Assembly (NCBI GenBank): GCA_018897475.1
Contig: JAHIKS010000037.1
Span: forward strand, 1 to 14,190
Reading direction: 5' to 3'
Origin: Candidatus Altarchaeota archaeon
GTDB taxonomy: Archaea > Altiarchaeota > Altiarchaeia > IMC4 > QMZM01
DNA length: 14,190 bases
Positions within the stretch are counted from its first letter, which is position 1, and every line of letters starts with the position of its first letter. Under the pieces are notes generated by a model that worked only from the letters and a program-made list of their open reading frames with translations, made no database searches and was not told the DNA's origin. The position numbers and the translations under genes were made by a program. Positions 1 to 6,980 of this stretch are shown one piece after another.

Positions 1-200
1 CAGTCAGGTAGTGAGAACTAGGCCAAAAGTGGCGAACTCAAGCAAATATGCTGTTTCTTCTAACACTAGCTTATTGAACGTATAATCAAGCAATATTTTA
101 ATGAGTTACTGGACACCGATCGAGTTAGACACTGCCGTTTTCAGAATTTGGTGTTCTTGGAAGAGGCTGAGCGATGGCTTAATCCAGCCCGCAGAATAGT
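1..200. other. Leading stretch without a recognisable gene
   Basis: I see no convincing gene here. On the plus strand a short frame stays open from 70 to a TAG at 232-234 and runs into the 3' end of the regulator gene. Its peptide contains FLEEAERWLN, which loosely recalls the segment near the C-terminus of rve-type transposases, but it lacks the usual YN..RPH motif and I do not call it a gene. The stretch also holds an IS-end-like motif at 103-135. No clear terminator for the minus-strand gene ending at 201 is visible. Confidence 0.5.
103..135 (+). repeat. IS-end-like motif, copy 1
   Basis: This 33-bp stretch matches 5118-5150 at 25 of 33 positions without gaps. The match includes the identical cores GGACACCG and GAGTTAG at the same spacing. 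The related half-sequences GGACAC and AGACAC inside it are reminiscent of insertion-sequence ends. Both copies point the same way and lie 5,015 bp apart, bracketing the regulator, the pst operon and the broken phoU. No transposase is adjacent, so if it is an IS end it is a solo remnant or belongs to an element to the left of the window. I cannot name a family. Confidence 0.4.
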
Positions 201-1157
201 TCATAGGATATTGTCATGGATTAATTTGTTATAGAATGATATATTGACTATTTCTTCTTCTATGTCAACAACGTATCTGATTATGTATTCTAGGTAGTTT
301 TGAATGGTTCTGTCTTCTACTTTTGAGATGGAATTGTTTATTTTCCTTAAATCATCAGCATTTATTTTTTCAAAAACTTTAGAGGCTTTAGGTATGCGTG
401 CAACATAGTCTATGTTTCTGTTAAGCTCGGCTTTAATGAAACCCAGAATCTCTTTTTTATTTTCAAAGTCGACTTTAGTTTCATGCAAGTATTCTGAAAG
501 ATGGTTGATATTATCCCCAATATTCTCTAATCTTTTACTTATCAAAAAATATGCGGGAACTAATGACACATTCTTTATCTTAGAAGAATGCAAAACATTC
601 GAGTCTATTAACGATAGTAAAACGATCTTAGCTATCAGGTGGTACAGTCTATCGATCTCATTCTCGTTGATTCTTATCTCATTAATATCTAAGTCCTCCA
701 AGACATTTGAAATAGATGACTCAAGAATCAGACTTATCCGATAAAATACCTGGATAATGTCTACCTTTGATTGGTCTAACAGCACCTTTATTGTGATCTT
801 TTGTTTATCCTCATAGCTTATCTCAGTACCGCTCATATGTGTTATTGTTTTTCTAATCCTTGCTTTAACGTCTTTTGTTAACTCCTTTCTGGAAAACAAG
901 CTTATATTCTCGATTCCCAGATAATACACTGCAAACAGTACCTGATCAATGTTGGTGGCGTATTCATCAATGTTAAGTGAGATATTATCCAGTTTTCCTC
1001 CGTCTATTGAATGTGGGGATATGACCAGTGTTCTATCATCTTTTTCAAAGAGTAGGATCTCATTTTTTTCTCTTAGATTATTTCTCTTAACCCATTCTTT
1101 GGGCAGTGATACAGAATAGGTTGTTCCAGCAATCAATTGTATTTTTCTCCGGTGCAT
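201..1157 (-). CDS. AbrB-PhoU phosphate regulator
   Basis: Predicted DNA-binding regulator of phosphate uptake, 318 residues. The first about 48 residues form an AbrB/SpoVT swapped-hairpin domain (RKIQLIAGTTYSVSLPKEWV, then a basic turn and NEILLFEKDD). The rest is mainly helical and PhoU-like, with a conserved-looking segment KRLENIGDNINHLSEYL around residues 206-222 that corresponds to the ERIGD..NI metal-binding helix of PhoU. This fusion is known in archaea. I chose ATG at 1157 over the in-frame TTG at 1178: a TATA box at 1187-1180 lies 30 nt ahead of that ATG, so the mRNA probably begins at the ATG (leaderless). The gene is divergent from pstS across a 124-bp gap that contains an inverted repeat, which suggests that it represses pst and itself when phosphate is ample; that role is inferred. 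It is one of the most AT-rich genes in the window. Confidence 0.85.
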   Translation of the reverse strand: MHRRKIQLIAGTTYSVSLPKEWVKRNNLREKNEILLFEKDDRTLVISPHSIDGGKLDNISLNIDEYATNIDQVLFAVYYLGIENISLFSRKELTKDVKARIRKTITHMSGTEISYEDKQKITIKVLLDQSKVDIIQVFYRISLILESSISNVLEDLDINEIRINENEIDRLYHLIAKIVLLSLIDSNVLHSSKIKNVSLVPAYFLISKRLENIGDNINHLSEYLHETKVDFENKKEILGFIKAELNRNIDYVARIPKASKVFEKINADDLRKINNSISKVEDRTIQNYLEYIIRYVVDIEEEIVNISFYNKLIHDNIL

Positions 1158-1179
1158 ATTGTAACATAGGAAAAACAAC

Positions 1180-1187
1180 TATATAAA
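1180..1187 (-). promoter_or_regulatory. TATA box of the regulator gene
   Basis: TTTATATA on the minus strand, preceded by a purine-rich GGAAAAC that could act as a BRE. Its first T is 30 nt from the ATG at 1157, so transcription should start on or next to the start codon and give a leaderless transcript. The nptA promoter has the same 30-nt geometry. Read on the plus strand the box is part of ACTATATAAA, a motif repeated in the pst promoter. Confidence 0.65.
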
Positions 1188-1200
1188 GTTTTCCATTTGC

Positions 1201-1228
1201 TATATAGTCTATGTAGCATGACTATATA
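1201..1228. promoter_or_regulatory. Inverted-repeat operator candidate for pst/regulator
   Basis: TATATAGTC at 1201-1209 is the exact reverse complement of GACTATATA at 1220-1228, with a 10-bp spacer. The right arm overlaps the pst TATA box. A third copy of the same core, ACTATATAAA, sits at 1178-1187 over the regulator's TATA box. A dimeric AbrB-type regulator bound here would block both promoters. The repeat is seen directly; its use as an operator is inferred. Confidence 0.6.
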
Positions 1229-1230
1229 AA
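1223..1230 (+). promoter_or_regulatory. TATA box of the pst operon
   Basis: TATATAAA, predicted to start transcription near 1251-1255 and so to leave a leader of about 30 nt before pstS. Unlike the regulator mRNA, this leader carries a Shine-Dalgarno sequence, GGGAGG at 1263-1268. That sequence lies 13 nt ahead of the ATG at 1282, somewhat further than usual. Confidence 0.65.
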
Positions 1231-1281
1231 TCTTTATTAGAGTATATATCATAGAATGGAAAGGGAGGACTTAAAGAAAAA

Positions 1282-2190
1282 ATGAGATACGTTAACCTAG
1301 TTGTTGTATTGCTATCAGTTATTCTGGTAGCTGGCTGTATTAACGAAAACGTAACAACTGAAAAAAGCATAGAAGATATAGAAATAAAGGGTTCTGACAC
1401 CCTGCTACAGTTGGTTTCTAATCTGGCCGAGGCATACACTCAAAATAACCCAGATGTAAGAATATCTGTTACCGGCGGAGGATCAGGAACAGGCATTGCT
1501 GCCTTGATTAATGGCGAAGTCAACATTGCAGACTCTTCAAGACCTATCAAGGGAAAGGAATTGAAGCTGGCCGAAGAAAGAAAAGTAAATCCACAAGAAT
1601 TTATAATAGCCAGAGATATGTTATCAGTAGTTGTACATGAAGACAATCCCGTATCAGAGTTGACTATAGATCAGATAAGTGGGATTTATAAAGGCGAAAT
1701 TACCAACTGGGAGGGTGTTGGAGGAAGAGATCAAAAAATTACGCTTTATGGGAGACAGAGTACCTCAGGCACGTACGTTTATTTTATGGAAGAAGTCATA
1801 AAGGGTGATTATTCACCACATATGAGGAATATGGAGGGGAACCAGGCGATTATAGACGCTGTTAAACAGGATAAAACCGGAGCGGGATACGTTGGGGTTG
1901 GATACGTCACAGACGAGGGCGGCAGACAAATCAATGGGATAAAGACAATAAAAGTAGCAAAGGACAGGAACACCCCCTACATATCACCGCTGGATGAGTC
2001 AATGCTTTCAGAGTATCCAATCTCTAGACCTTTACTCCAATACTTGGCAGAAAAGCCGGCAATGGATTCTCCCATCTACGATCTCTTGATGTTTGAGTTA
2101 AGCAGTGAGGGACAGGAGATTGTGGAAAAATCAGGTTTTGTCTCAATAACCGGGGAGGACAAGGAACATAATGATGAAGTATTGGGCTAG
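1282..2190 (+). CDS. pstS: Phosphate ABC transporter binding lipoprotein PstS
   Basis: Extracytoplasmic phosphate-binding protein that feeds the PstCA permease. The 302-residue product starts with a lipoprotein signal peptide ending in the lipobox VAGC (Cys19), so it should be tethered to the outer face of the membrane. Phosphate-binding loops of the family are present: KGSDT (36-40), GGGSGTG (65-71) and ADSSR (83-87), followed by the hinge-region motif GRQSTSGTYVYF. The length is typical of the short PstS type. It is the first gene of the pst operon, has a Shine-Dalgarno sequence at 1263-1268, and overlaps pstC by 20 nt. Expression is probably controlled by the divergent AbrB-PhoU regulator through the inverted repeat at 1201-1228. 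Confidence 0.95.
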   Translation: MRYVNLVVVLLSVILVAGCINENVTTEKSIEDIEIKGSDTLLQLVSNLAEAYTQNNPDVRISVTGGGSGTGIAALINGEVNIADSSRPIKGKELKLAEERKVNPQEFIIARDMLSVVVHEDNPVSELTIDQISGIYKGEITNWEGVGGRDQKITLYGRQSTSGTYVYFMEEVIKGDYSPHMRNMEGNQAIIDAVKQDKTGAGYVGVGYVTDEGGRQINGIKTIKVAKDRNTPYISPLDESMLSEYPISRPLLQYLAEKPAMDSPIYDLLMFELSSEGQEIVEKSGFVSITGEDKEHNDEVLG

Positions 2191-3088
2191 GATTACCAGG
2201 TCAAATTACAGAAACATTAAAGAGAAATCCATTGAAGTATTCTTCTCTGCAATAAGCATTACGGCACTATTGATCCTGATCGGAATCTTTGTTTTTCTTT
2301 TCATTACCGGAATCCAGGCCTTCTCAGAGACATCCCCCGCAGAATTTTTCTTAGGTAATGACTGGAATCCCAGTGCATACACGACACCAAGATATGGTAC
2401 CCTGGGTCTGGTAACCGGAACCCTGATGGTAACGCTAGGTTCCCTAATTATAGCAATACCTTTGGGGATAATGAGTGCTGTTTATTTATCGGAAATAGCC
2501 AGCCCAAAAGTGAGGGAGATTGTAAAGCCAGTCATAGAAATGATTGCAAGCATACCCTCAGTAGTTCTTGGATTGATCGGAATACTGTTCCTCTCGCCAT
2601 TAATTGCCGGGATTTTTGGTCTGAGCAGCGGACTAAACGCTTTCACATCATCTATCATAGTCGGGATAATGGTCTTACCTACAATAATCAGCATCTCAGA
2701 GGATGTACTGACCTCACTACCCCAGGAGTTCAGGGAAGCCAGTTTGGCTTTGGGTGCAACCAGATGGCAGATGATAAAAATGACCCTGCTTCCGGCAGCA
2801 TTGTCAGGTATTATCGCATCCATAATGCTTGGATTGGGTCGGGCAGTTGGTGAAACGATGGCGGTCCTGATGGTGGCAGGTAACTCAAGAGCAATGCCCC
2901 GATCTTTCTTTGATCCCATAAGGCCGATGACAGCCAACATTGCAATAGAAATAAAGGAGGTTGTGAAAGGAAGCCTCCACTACGAAGCATTATTTGCTAT
3001 AGGTCTTGTTTTGTTTGTCATGACTTTTCTGGTAAACTTTATCTCAGACATCATCATTGAAAGACAGGTGGGGAGGTTTAAATGGTAA
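2171..3088 (+). CDS. pstC: Phosphate ABC transporter permease PstC
   Basis: Membrane subunit of the high-affinity phosphate ABC importer, pairing with PstA. The 305-residue product has an N-terminal membrane helix, a periplasm-like loop containing a WNPSAY segment typical of PstC, and five further hydrophobic segments. The EAA loop that contacts the ATPase is clear (EFREASLALGATRWQ, then LPAALSGI), followed by GRAVGETMAVLMVAGN. Two tandem ATG codons at 2171 and 2174 are possible starts; AAGGA at 2161-2165 lies at normal spacing ahead of the first. It overlaps pstS by 20 nt and pstA by 7 nt, so translation is probably coupled. Confidence 0.95.
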   Translation: MMKYWARITRSNYRNIKEKSIEVFFSAISITALLILIGIFVFLFITGIQAFSETSPAEFFLGNDWNPSAYTTPRYGTLGLVTGTLMVTLGSLIIAIPLGIMSAVYLSEIASPKVREIVKPVIEMIASIPSVVLGLIGILFLSPLIAGIFGLSSGLNAFTSSIIVGIMVLPTIISISEDVLTSLPQEFREASLALGATRWQMIKMTLLPAALSGIIASIMLGLGRAVGETMAVLMVAGNSRAMPRSFFDPIRPMTANIAIEIKEVVKGSLHYEALFAIGLVLFVMTFLVNFISDIIIERQVGRFKW

Positions 3089-3936
3089 ACGATCACCTAA
3101 AACAGGAGATATATTTTATGTCCTTCAGATTAGCCACGTTTTTATCAGTTGCAATCTTGTTGTTAATCCTTGTATACGTCTTTAAAGAAGGCGTAGGTGT
3201 TATTGACATGAAATTCCTCACGAGCATGTGGTCTCACAGAGACATTACATCGGGTGGGATTTTCCCAGCGATTATGGGGACGGTTTTTCTTGCACTAGGA
3301 GTTTCAATCATCTCAATACCCACTGGTATCTGCACTGCAATCTACTTAAATGAGTATGCAAAGGATACCCTACTTACCAGGATTATTAAGTTAGCGGTAA
3401 GAAATCTTGCAGGTGTACCCTCAGTAGTGTACGGGTTATTCGGTTTATCCCTTTTTGTAGTATTCCTGAAACTGGGGACTTCACTGTTTGCTGCCTCACT
3501 GACCCTTGGCTGCATGACTCTGCCCTGGATAATAACTACGAGTGAAGAAGCCTTAAAGGCCGTTCCTGTTTCGTTCAGGGAGGGCAGCTATGCACTGGGA
3601 GCTACGAAATGGCAGACCATAAAGGCGGTTGTCTTACCACATTCCTTGGGTGGAATACTGACTGGTTCGATACTAGGAATATCAAGAGCGATGGGTGAGA
3701 CTGCACCAATCATTATGGTCGGGGCCACATTCTTCATGGGATACCTGCCTAACTCTCCTTTTGATAAATTCATGGCATTACCCTACCACCTGTTTATTCT
3801 AGCAACGCAGCATTCCAGCCCCCACGCAAGAGAATATGCCCTGGGCACAGCCCTTGTACTAATTACATTGGTTTTTATTTTGAATTCTGGCGTGTTTGCG
3901 ATTAGATATACTTTGAGGAGGAAGAAAGAATGGTAA
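3082..3936 (+). CDS. pstA: Phosphate ABC transporter permease PstA
   Basis: Second membrane subunit of the phosphate importer, 284 residues with about six membrane segments. The EAA loop reads SFREGSYALGATKWQTIKAV and is followed by LPHSLGGI and the family motif SRAMGETAPIIMVG. It starts inside the end of pstC at ATGGTAA, where the stop of pstC and the start of pstA overlap by 7 nt. The Shine-Dalgarno sequence GGGGAGG at 3070-3076 is close to the start. The same ATGGTAA overlap is used again at the pstA-pstB junction. Confidence 0.95.
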   Translation: MVNDHLKQEIYFMSFRLATFLSVAILLLILVYVFKEGVGVIDMKFLTSMWSHRDITSGGIFPAIMGTVFLALGVSIISIPTGICTAIYLNEYAKDTLLTRIIKLAVRNLAGVPSVVYGLFGLSLFVVFLKLGTSLFAASLTLGCMTLPWIITTSEEALKAVPVSFREGSYALGATKWQTIKAVVLPHSLGGILTGSILGISRAMGETAPIIMVGATFFMGYLPNSPFDKFMALPYHLFILATQHSSPHAREYALGTALVLITLVFILNSGVFAIRYTLRRKKEW

Positions 3937-4703
3937 AACTGGAAAAGAATAATGTGAAGGTAGAATTTAGGGGCGTTAATTTCTGCTATAATGAGGAACA
4001 GATTCTATTCAATGTCGATTTTAAAGTACCTTCAAATAGGATTACAGCACTCATCGGACCTTCCGGCTGTGGAAAATCAACCCTGATTAGGTGTATTAAC
4101 CGGATGAATGAAGTGATTCCAATGTCAAGAATGGACGGTCAGGTGTTATATAACAAAGAAAACATTTACGATAAGCATGTAGACGTTGTTGAATTAAGAA
4201 GGAGAATCGGGATGGTTTTTCAAAAGCCGAATCCTTTCCCGATGTCTATATTTGACAATGTTGCCTACGGCCTGAGACTGCAGAACGTGAAGGACAAGAG
4301 TATGATAAGAGAAACTGTAAAGGAAAGCCTGGTGAAGGCAGACCTATGGGTTGAGGTCAAAGACAGATTAGATTTGTCAGCTTTCAGGCTTTCTGGCGGA
4401 CAACAACAGAGATTATGTATTGCGAGAGCCTTGGCTGTCAACCCAGACGTTATTTTATTGGATGAACCGTGCTCGGCACTGGATCCAATTGCTACGGCAA
4501 GAATTGAATCTCTCCTAAAGAAATTGAAAAAAGAGGAGACCATTGTCATTGTTACCCATAATATGCATCAGGCAAGGCGTATTTCAGACTACACCTGTTA
4601 TCTGTTTGGTGGAAAAATAATCGAATACTCAGAAACAGAGGAAATTTTCAACAATCCCCAGAATAAACTAACCAAAGACTACATAAGCGGAGAATTCGGC
4701 TGA
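3930..4703 (+). CDS. pstB: Phosphate ABC transporter ATPase PstB
   Basis: Cytoplasmic ATPase that powers PstSCA phosphate import. All ABC motifs are intact in the 257 residues: Walker A GPSGCGKST (43-51, Lys49), Q-loop Gln98 in FQKPNPFPMS (the NPFPMS stretch is characteristic of PstB), signature LSGGQQQR (154-161), Walker B VILLDEP (174-180), D-loop SALD (182-185) and switch His210 in VTHN. The length is normal for PstB. The start overlaps pstA by 7 nt (ATGGTAA) and has a strong Shine-Dalgarno sequence, GAGGAGG, at 3915-3921. The next reading frame, a phoU remnant, begins 16 nt downstream. Confidence 0.97.
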   Translation: MVKLEKNNVKVEFRGVNFCYNEEQILFNVDFKVPSNRITALIGPSGCGKSTLIRCINRMNEVIPMSRMDGQVLYNKENIYDKHVDVVELRRRIGMVFQKPNPFPMSIFDNVAYGLRLQNVKDKSMIRETVKESLVKADLWVEVKDRLDLSAFRLSGGQQQRLCIARALAVNPDVILLDEPCSALDPIATARIESLLKKLKKEETIVIVTHNMHQARRISDYTCYLFGGKIIEYSETEEIFNNPQNKLTKDYISGEFG

Positions 4704-4719
4704 TTAAAAGTGATGTAAA

Positions 4720-5093
4720 ATGTTTCATGAACTATTTGGTATGTGGGGAAAACGAGGCCTTATGAATCAGACACCCAAGAACCTAGAGAAGATGTTTAAG
4801 GAAAGCCGCCGTATGTTTGAGAAGTCGACAAAGACATTAGCCTATACTGAAAAGACAGAGGCTGACATATACAAGACCGACAAGAATCTGAACAATCTTG
4901 AGATAGAAACGAGAAGGAAGATACTCGAGCACCTATCCGTAAATCCACAGCAGGACATAATAGCATCATTTATATTCGTGGAGGCTGTAAGAGATCTGGA
5001 AAGAATAGGGGATTCTCAAAGACAATTGCTTGACTGAATGGGAGGTATCTCAAGAAATTCGAGGGGGATGAATACGCAAAGATCAACAGAGGG
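4720..5093 (+). pseudogene. phoU: Decayed phoU copy (5' half only)
   Basis: Remnant of a PhoU-type regulator of the Pst transporter, in the canonical place after pstB. It retains 98 residues collinear with the intact phoU at 6314, up to DLERIGD. One base is then missing after 5013, and the shifted frame ends at TGA 5035-5037. Restoring that base recovers homology (VSK.I, then LN..YL.KFE.D.Y, ending RG) as far as about 5093, but this frame is interrupted by a TGA at 5031-5033 and ends at a TGA at 5094-5096. Nothing matching the C-terminal half follows; an IS-end-like motif lies 25 bp further on. The upstream GTGATGTAAAATG resembles that of the intact copy. A truncated 105-residue protein holding one PhoU three-helix unit could still be made. 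Confidence 0.85.
4864..4982 (+). repeat. Near-identical block shared by the two phoU copies (copy A)
   Basis: These 119 bp match 6458-6576 at 117 positions and encode 39 identical residues, DIYKTDKNL to DIIASFIFV. The 144 bp before the block match at only about 70% (101 of 144), and the 33 bp after it differ at 8 positions, mostly third codon positions. The sharp borders suggest recent gene conversion between the paralogues rather than uniform selection. Confidence 0.85.
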
Positions 5094-5117
5094 TGACGAA
5101 GCTCCTGCAATTAATAA

Positions 5118-5150
5118 GAGTTACCGGACACCGCCTGAGTTAGGTGCTAC
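5118..5150 (+). repeat. IS-end-like motif, copy 2
   Basis: This stretch matches 103-135 at 25 of 33 positions, with cores GGACACCG (5126-5133) and GAGTTAG at identical spacing. It sits just where homology to PhoU stops and ahead of the nptA promoter, which fits an old insertion or deletion endpoint that removed the 3' half of the first phoU. No transposase is next to it. Apart from this motif, the interval 5094-5182 between the phoU remnant and the nptA promoter shows nothing else. Confidence 0.4.
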
Positions 5151-5182
5151 ATATAACCTAAATAGAATATATCTCTTTGCAA

Positions 5183-5190
5183 TTTATAAC
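5183..5190 (+). promoter_or_regulatory. TATA box of nptA
   Basis: TTTATAAC, whose first T lies 30 nt ahead of the TTG start codon at 5213. This is the same geometry as the regulator promoter, so a leaderless transcript starting at the TTG is likely. No Shine-Dalgarno sequence precedes nptA, which agrees. This promoter may also drive the downstream phoU and ilvD. Confidence 0.55.
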
Positions 5191-5212
5191 CTCTTACCTA
5201 TATCGTTAAGAA

Positions 5213-6295
5213 TTGGACACAAGAAATATACAAAAAGTTCTGCTGCTTTTCCTCCTGATTTATGTCTTTCTGGTGAGTATACAGCTGATGGGTGCCTCCT
5301 TCAAGCTATTCGGCAAGGACTTCGCCGAGCTTCTCATTACGACCACTTCTGACCCCCTGGCAGGACTTTTCATAGGTATAGTTGCAACCAGTATAATCCA
5401 GAGCTCTTCTACTACGACATCAATAGTCGTCGGGCTTGTAGCCGTCGGAGGGTTGTCGCTGGAGAACGCGATTCCAATCATAATGGGTGCTAACATTGGG
5501 ACTACCGTAACAAATACAATAGTCTCCATAATGCATGTAACAAGAAAGCAGGAGTTCGAGAGGGCGTTCGCAGCCTCGGTTGTTCATGACTTCTTCAATA
5601 TTATGGCGGTCCTGGTTCTATTTCCTCTCGAGATGACAACTCATGTCCTGGAGAAGTCCGCAACCCTTCTATCAGACGCCTTTGTTGGGGCGGGGGGAAT
5701 GAAATTTATCGGACCTCTTGATTATCTGGTAAAGCCCGCCGTTAAATTCGTTGCTGGGCTGACTGGAGGGTCACCAATAACGATGTTTGTTCTCTCATTG
5801 ATTATGCTGTTTCTTGCTTTGAAATTCATGGTTGATATAACGAGGTCGTTGATGATGACCCAGTTTGAGGTGATGATTGATCGATACCTGTTCAAGAATG
5901 CCCCAACAGCATTTGTTCTTGGTATAATGCTTACTATATTAGTGCAAAGCAGTTCCGTGACCACATCAATCATAATCCCGCTCGTAGGGGCCGGAATCCT
6001 TACCGTCAGGAAGATATTCCCCTATACTCTGGGCTCAAACATAGGTACGACAGTAACTGCAATGATGGCCGCACTCATTACTTTGAACCCCGCGGCAGTT
6101 ACGGTTGCCTTCACCCACCTGCTTTTCAACATATTCGGAGTAGTGCTAATCTATCCCTTCAGAGAGATACCCATACGACTCGCTATTGGTTTTGCAAAAA
6201 TAGTAGCAAAGTCAAAAAAGCATGCATTTGTATTTTTATTCATATATTTTGCCCTTCACATCATCCCCCTTATTTTTATCTTAGCATTTAAATAA
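5213..6295 (+). CDS. nptA: Na+/phosphate cotransporter family protein (NptA/PNaS)
   Basis: Secondary phosphate transporter of the sodium-dependent PNaS family, 360 residues, membrane-embedded. Both halves of the inverted-repeat fold show the diagnostic signatures: QSSSTTTSIVVGLV with GANIGTT in the first half, and QSSSVTTSIIIPLV with GSNIGTT in the second. The length matches a transporter core without the C-terminal PhoU domain that many bacterial members carry; here PhoU is a separate gene 18 nt downstream, which suggests that it controls this transporter. The start is TTG at 5213. An in-frame stop lies just upstream (5207-5209), no ATG occurs before the first membrane helix, and a TATA box is 30 nt ahead. 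Substrate and direction are inferred from the family and from the phosphate context; some relatives do not take up phosphate. Confidence 0.88.
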   Translation: MDTRNIQKVLLLFLLIYVFLVSIQLMGASFKLFGKDFAELLITTTSDPLAGLFIGIVATSIIQSSSTTTSIVVGLVAVGGLSLENAIPIIMGANIGTTVTNTIVSIMHVTRKQEFERAFAASVVHDFFNIMAVLVLFPLEMTTHVLEKSATLLSDAFVGAGGMKFIGPLDYLVKPAVKFVAGLTGGSPITMFVLSLIMLFLALKFMVDITRSLMMTQFEVMIDRYLFKNAPTAFVLGIMLTILVQSSSVTTSIIIPLVGAGILTVRKIFPYTLGSNIGTTVTAMMAALITLNPAAVTVAFTHLLFNIFGVVLIYPFREIPIRLAIGFAKIVAKSKKHAFVFLFIYFALHIIPLIFILAFK

Positions 6296-6313
6296 ATATG
6301 GTGAGTGATGTAA

Positions 6314-6979
6314 ATGTTCCGTAAACTATTTGGTGTGTGGAAAAAGCAAAGCCTTATGAACCAGGCGTTGAAGAACCTGGAGAAGATGTTCAAGGAGAGC
6401 CGCAGCATGTTCGAGAATTCAACAGACGCCCTGATAAACAACAAGGAGATGGAGGTCGACATATACAAAACCGACAAGAATCTGAACAATCTTGAGATAG
6501 AAACGAGAAGGAAGATACTTGAGCACCTATCCGTAAATCCACAGCAGGACATAATAGCATCATTTATATTCGTGGACGTTGTGAGGGACCTTGAGAGGAT
6601 AGGGGATGTTTCCAAGGCAATTGTTAAGCTGAACGAGACGTATCTCGAGAAATTCGAGTCAGACAAGTACACGGATGTACTCCGGGGTAGCAAAAGTAAG
6701 ATAGACACTATGTTTGACCTGACGCTAAAGGCCTTTATGGAGGCTGACGAGGATTCTGCGGCCAAGGTAGAGTCTATGTATGAGGACGAGATCCGTGTAA
6801 CCCTCGACAAAACAGTCAGGGAGATAATGAATGACTCAGAAATCACTGTAAAGAAGGCCATAGCATATACCTTGCTGACAAGGTATCTCAGGAGGATAAG
6901 CGGCCATCTCACGAATATAGCAAGCACTGTCGCGAGCCCATTTGACAGGGTAAGGCACGATAAGACGGATATAGACTAA
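6314..6979 (+). CDS. phoU: PhoU-type phosphate transport regulator
   Basis: Cytoplasmic, all-helical regulator expected to bind metal and to modulate phosphate uptake in response to phosphate status. The 221 residues form two PhoU three-helix units. The first carries DLERIGD (91-97); the second has YLRRISGHLTNIAS (about 190-203), where the usual ERIGDH..NI is altered to RRISGH..NI. The size is normal for PhoU. GGTGA at 6300-6304 is a plausible ribosome binding site, 9 nt ahead of the ATG. The gene follows nptA by 18 nt and is 1 nt from ilvD, so the three probably form one transcript. It is paralogous to the broken copy after pstB. With that copy degraded, this protein may serve both the Pst and NptA transporters (inference). 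Confidence 0.92.
   Translation: MFRKLFGVWKKQSLMNQALKNLEKMFKESRSMFENSTDALINNKEMEVDIYKTDKNLNNLEIETRRKILEHLSVNPQQDIIASFIFVDVVRDLERIGDVSKAIVKLNETYLEKFESDKYTDVLRGSKSKIDTMFDLTLKAFMEADEDSAAKVESMYEDEIRVTLDKTVREIMNDSEITVKKAIAYTLLTRYLRRISGHLTNIASTVASPFDRVRHDKTDID
6458..6576 (+). repeat. Near-identical block shared by the two phoU copies (copy B)
   Basis: Partner of 4864-4982, with 117 of 119 positions identical, in the same orientation and 1,594 bp away. Recombination between the two blocks would delete nptA and fuse the phoU copies. Confidence 0.85.
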
Positions 6980-6980
6980 G

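Noticed and set aside
70..234. Possible C-terminal transposase fragment on the plus strand
   Set aside because: Only a weak resemblance over about ten residues, no catalytic residues, and no YN..RPH motif; mentioned only as context for the IS-end-like motif.
5038..5352. 104-codon plus-strand frame after the phoU remnant
   Set aside because: It crosses the phoU remnant, the IS-end-like motif and the start of nptA in a different frame; it shows no homology or ribosome binding site.
6287..6294. TTTAAATA as a separate promoter for the intact phoU
   Set aside because: It overlaps the end of nptA, the spacing to the ATG is 27 rather than 30 nt, and a ribosome binding site (GGTGA) suggests translation from a longer operon mRNA.
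6256..6927. 223-codon frame on the minus strand over phoU
   Set aside because: Antisense to an intact, recognisable phoU, with no features of its own.
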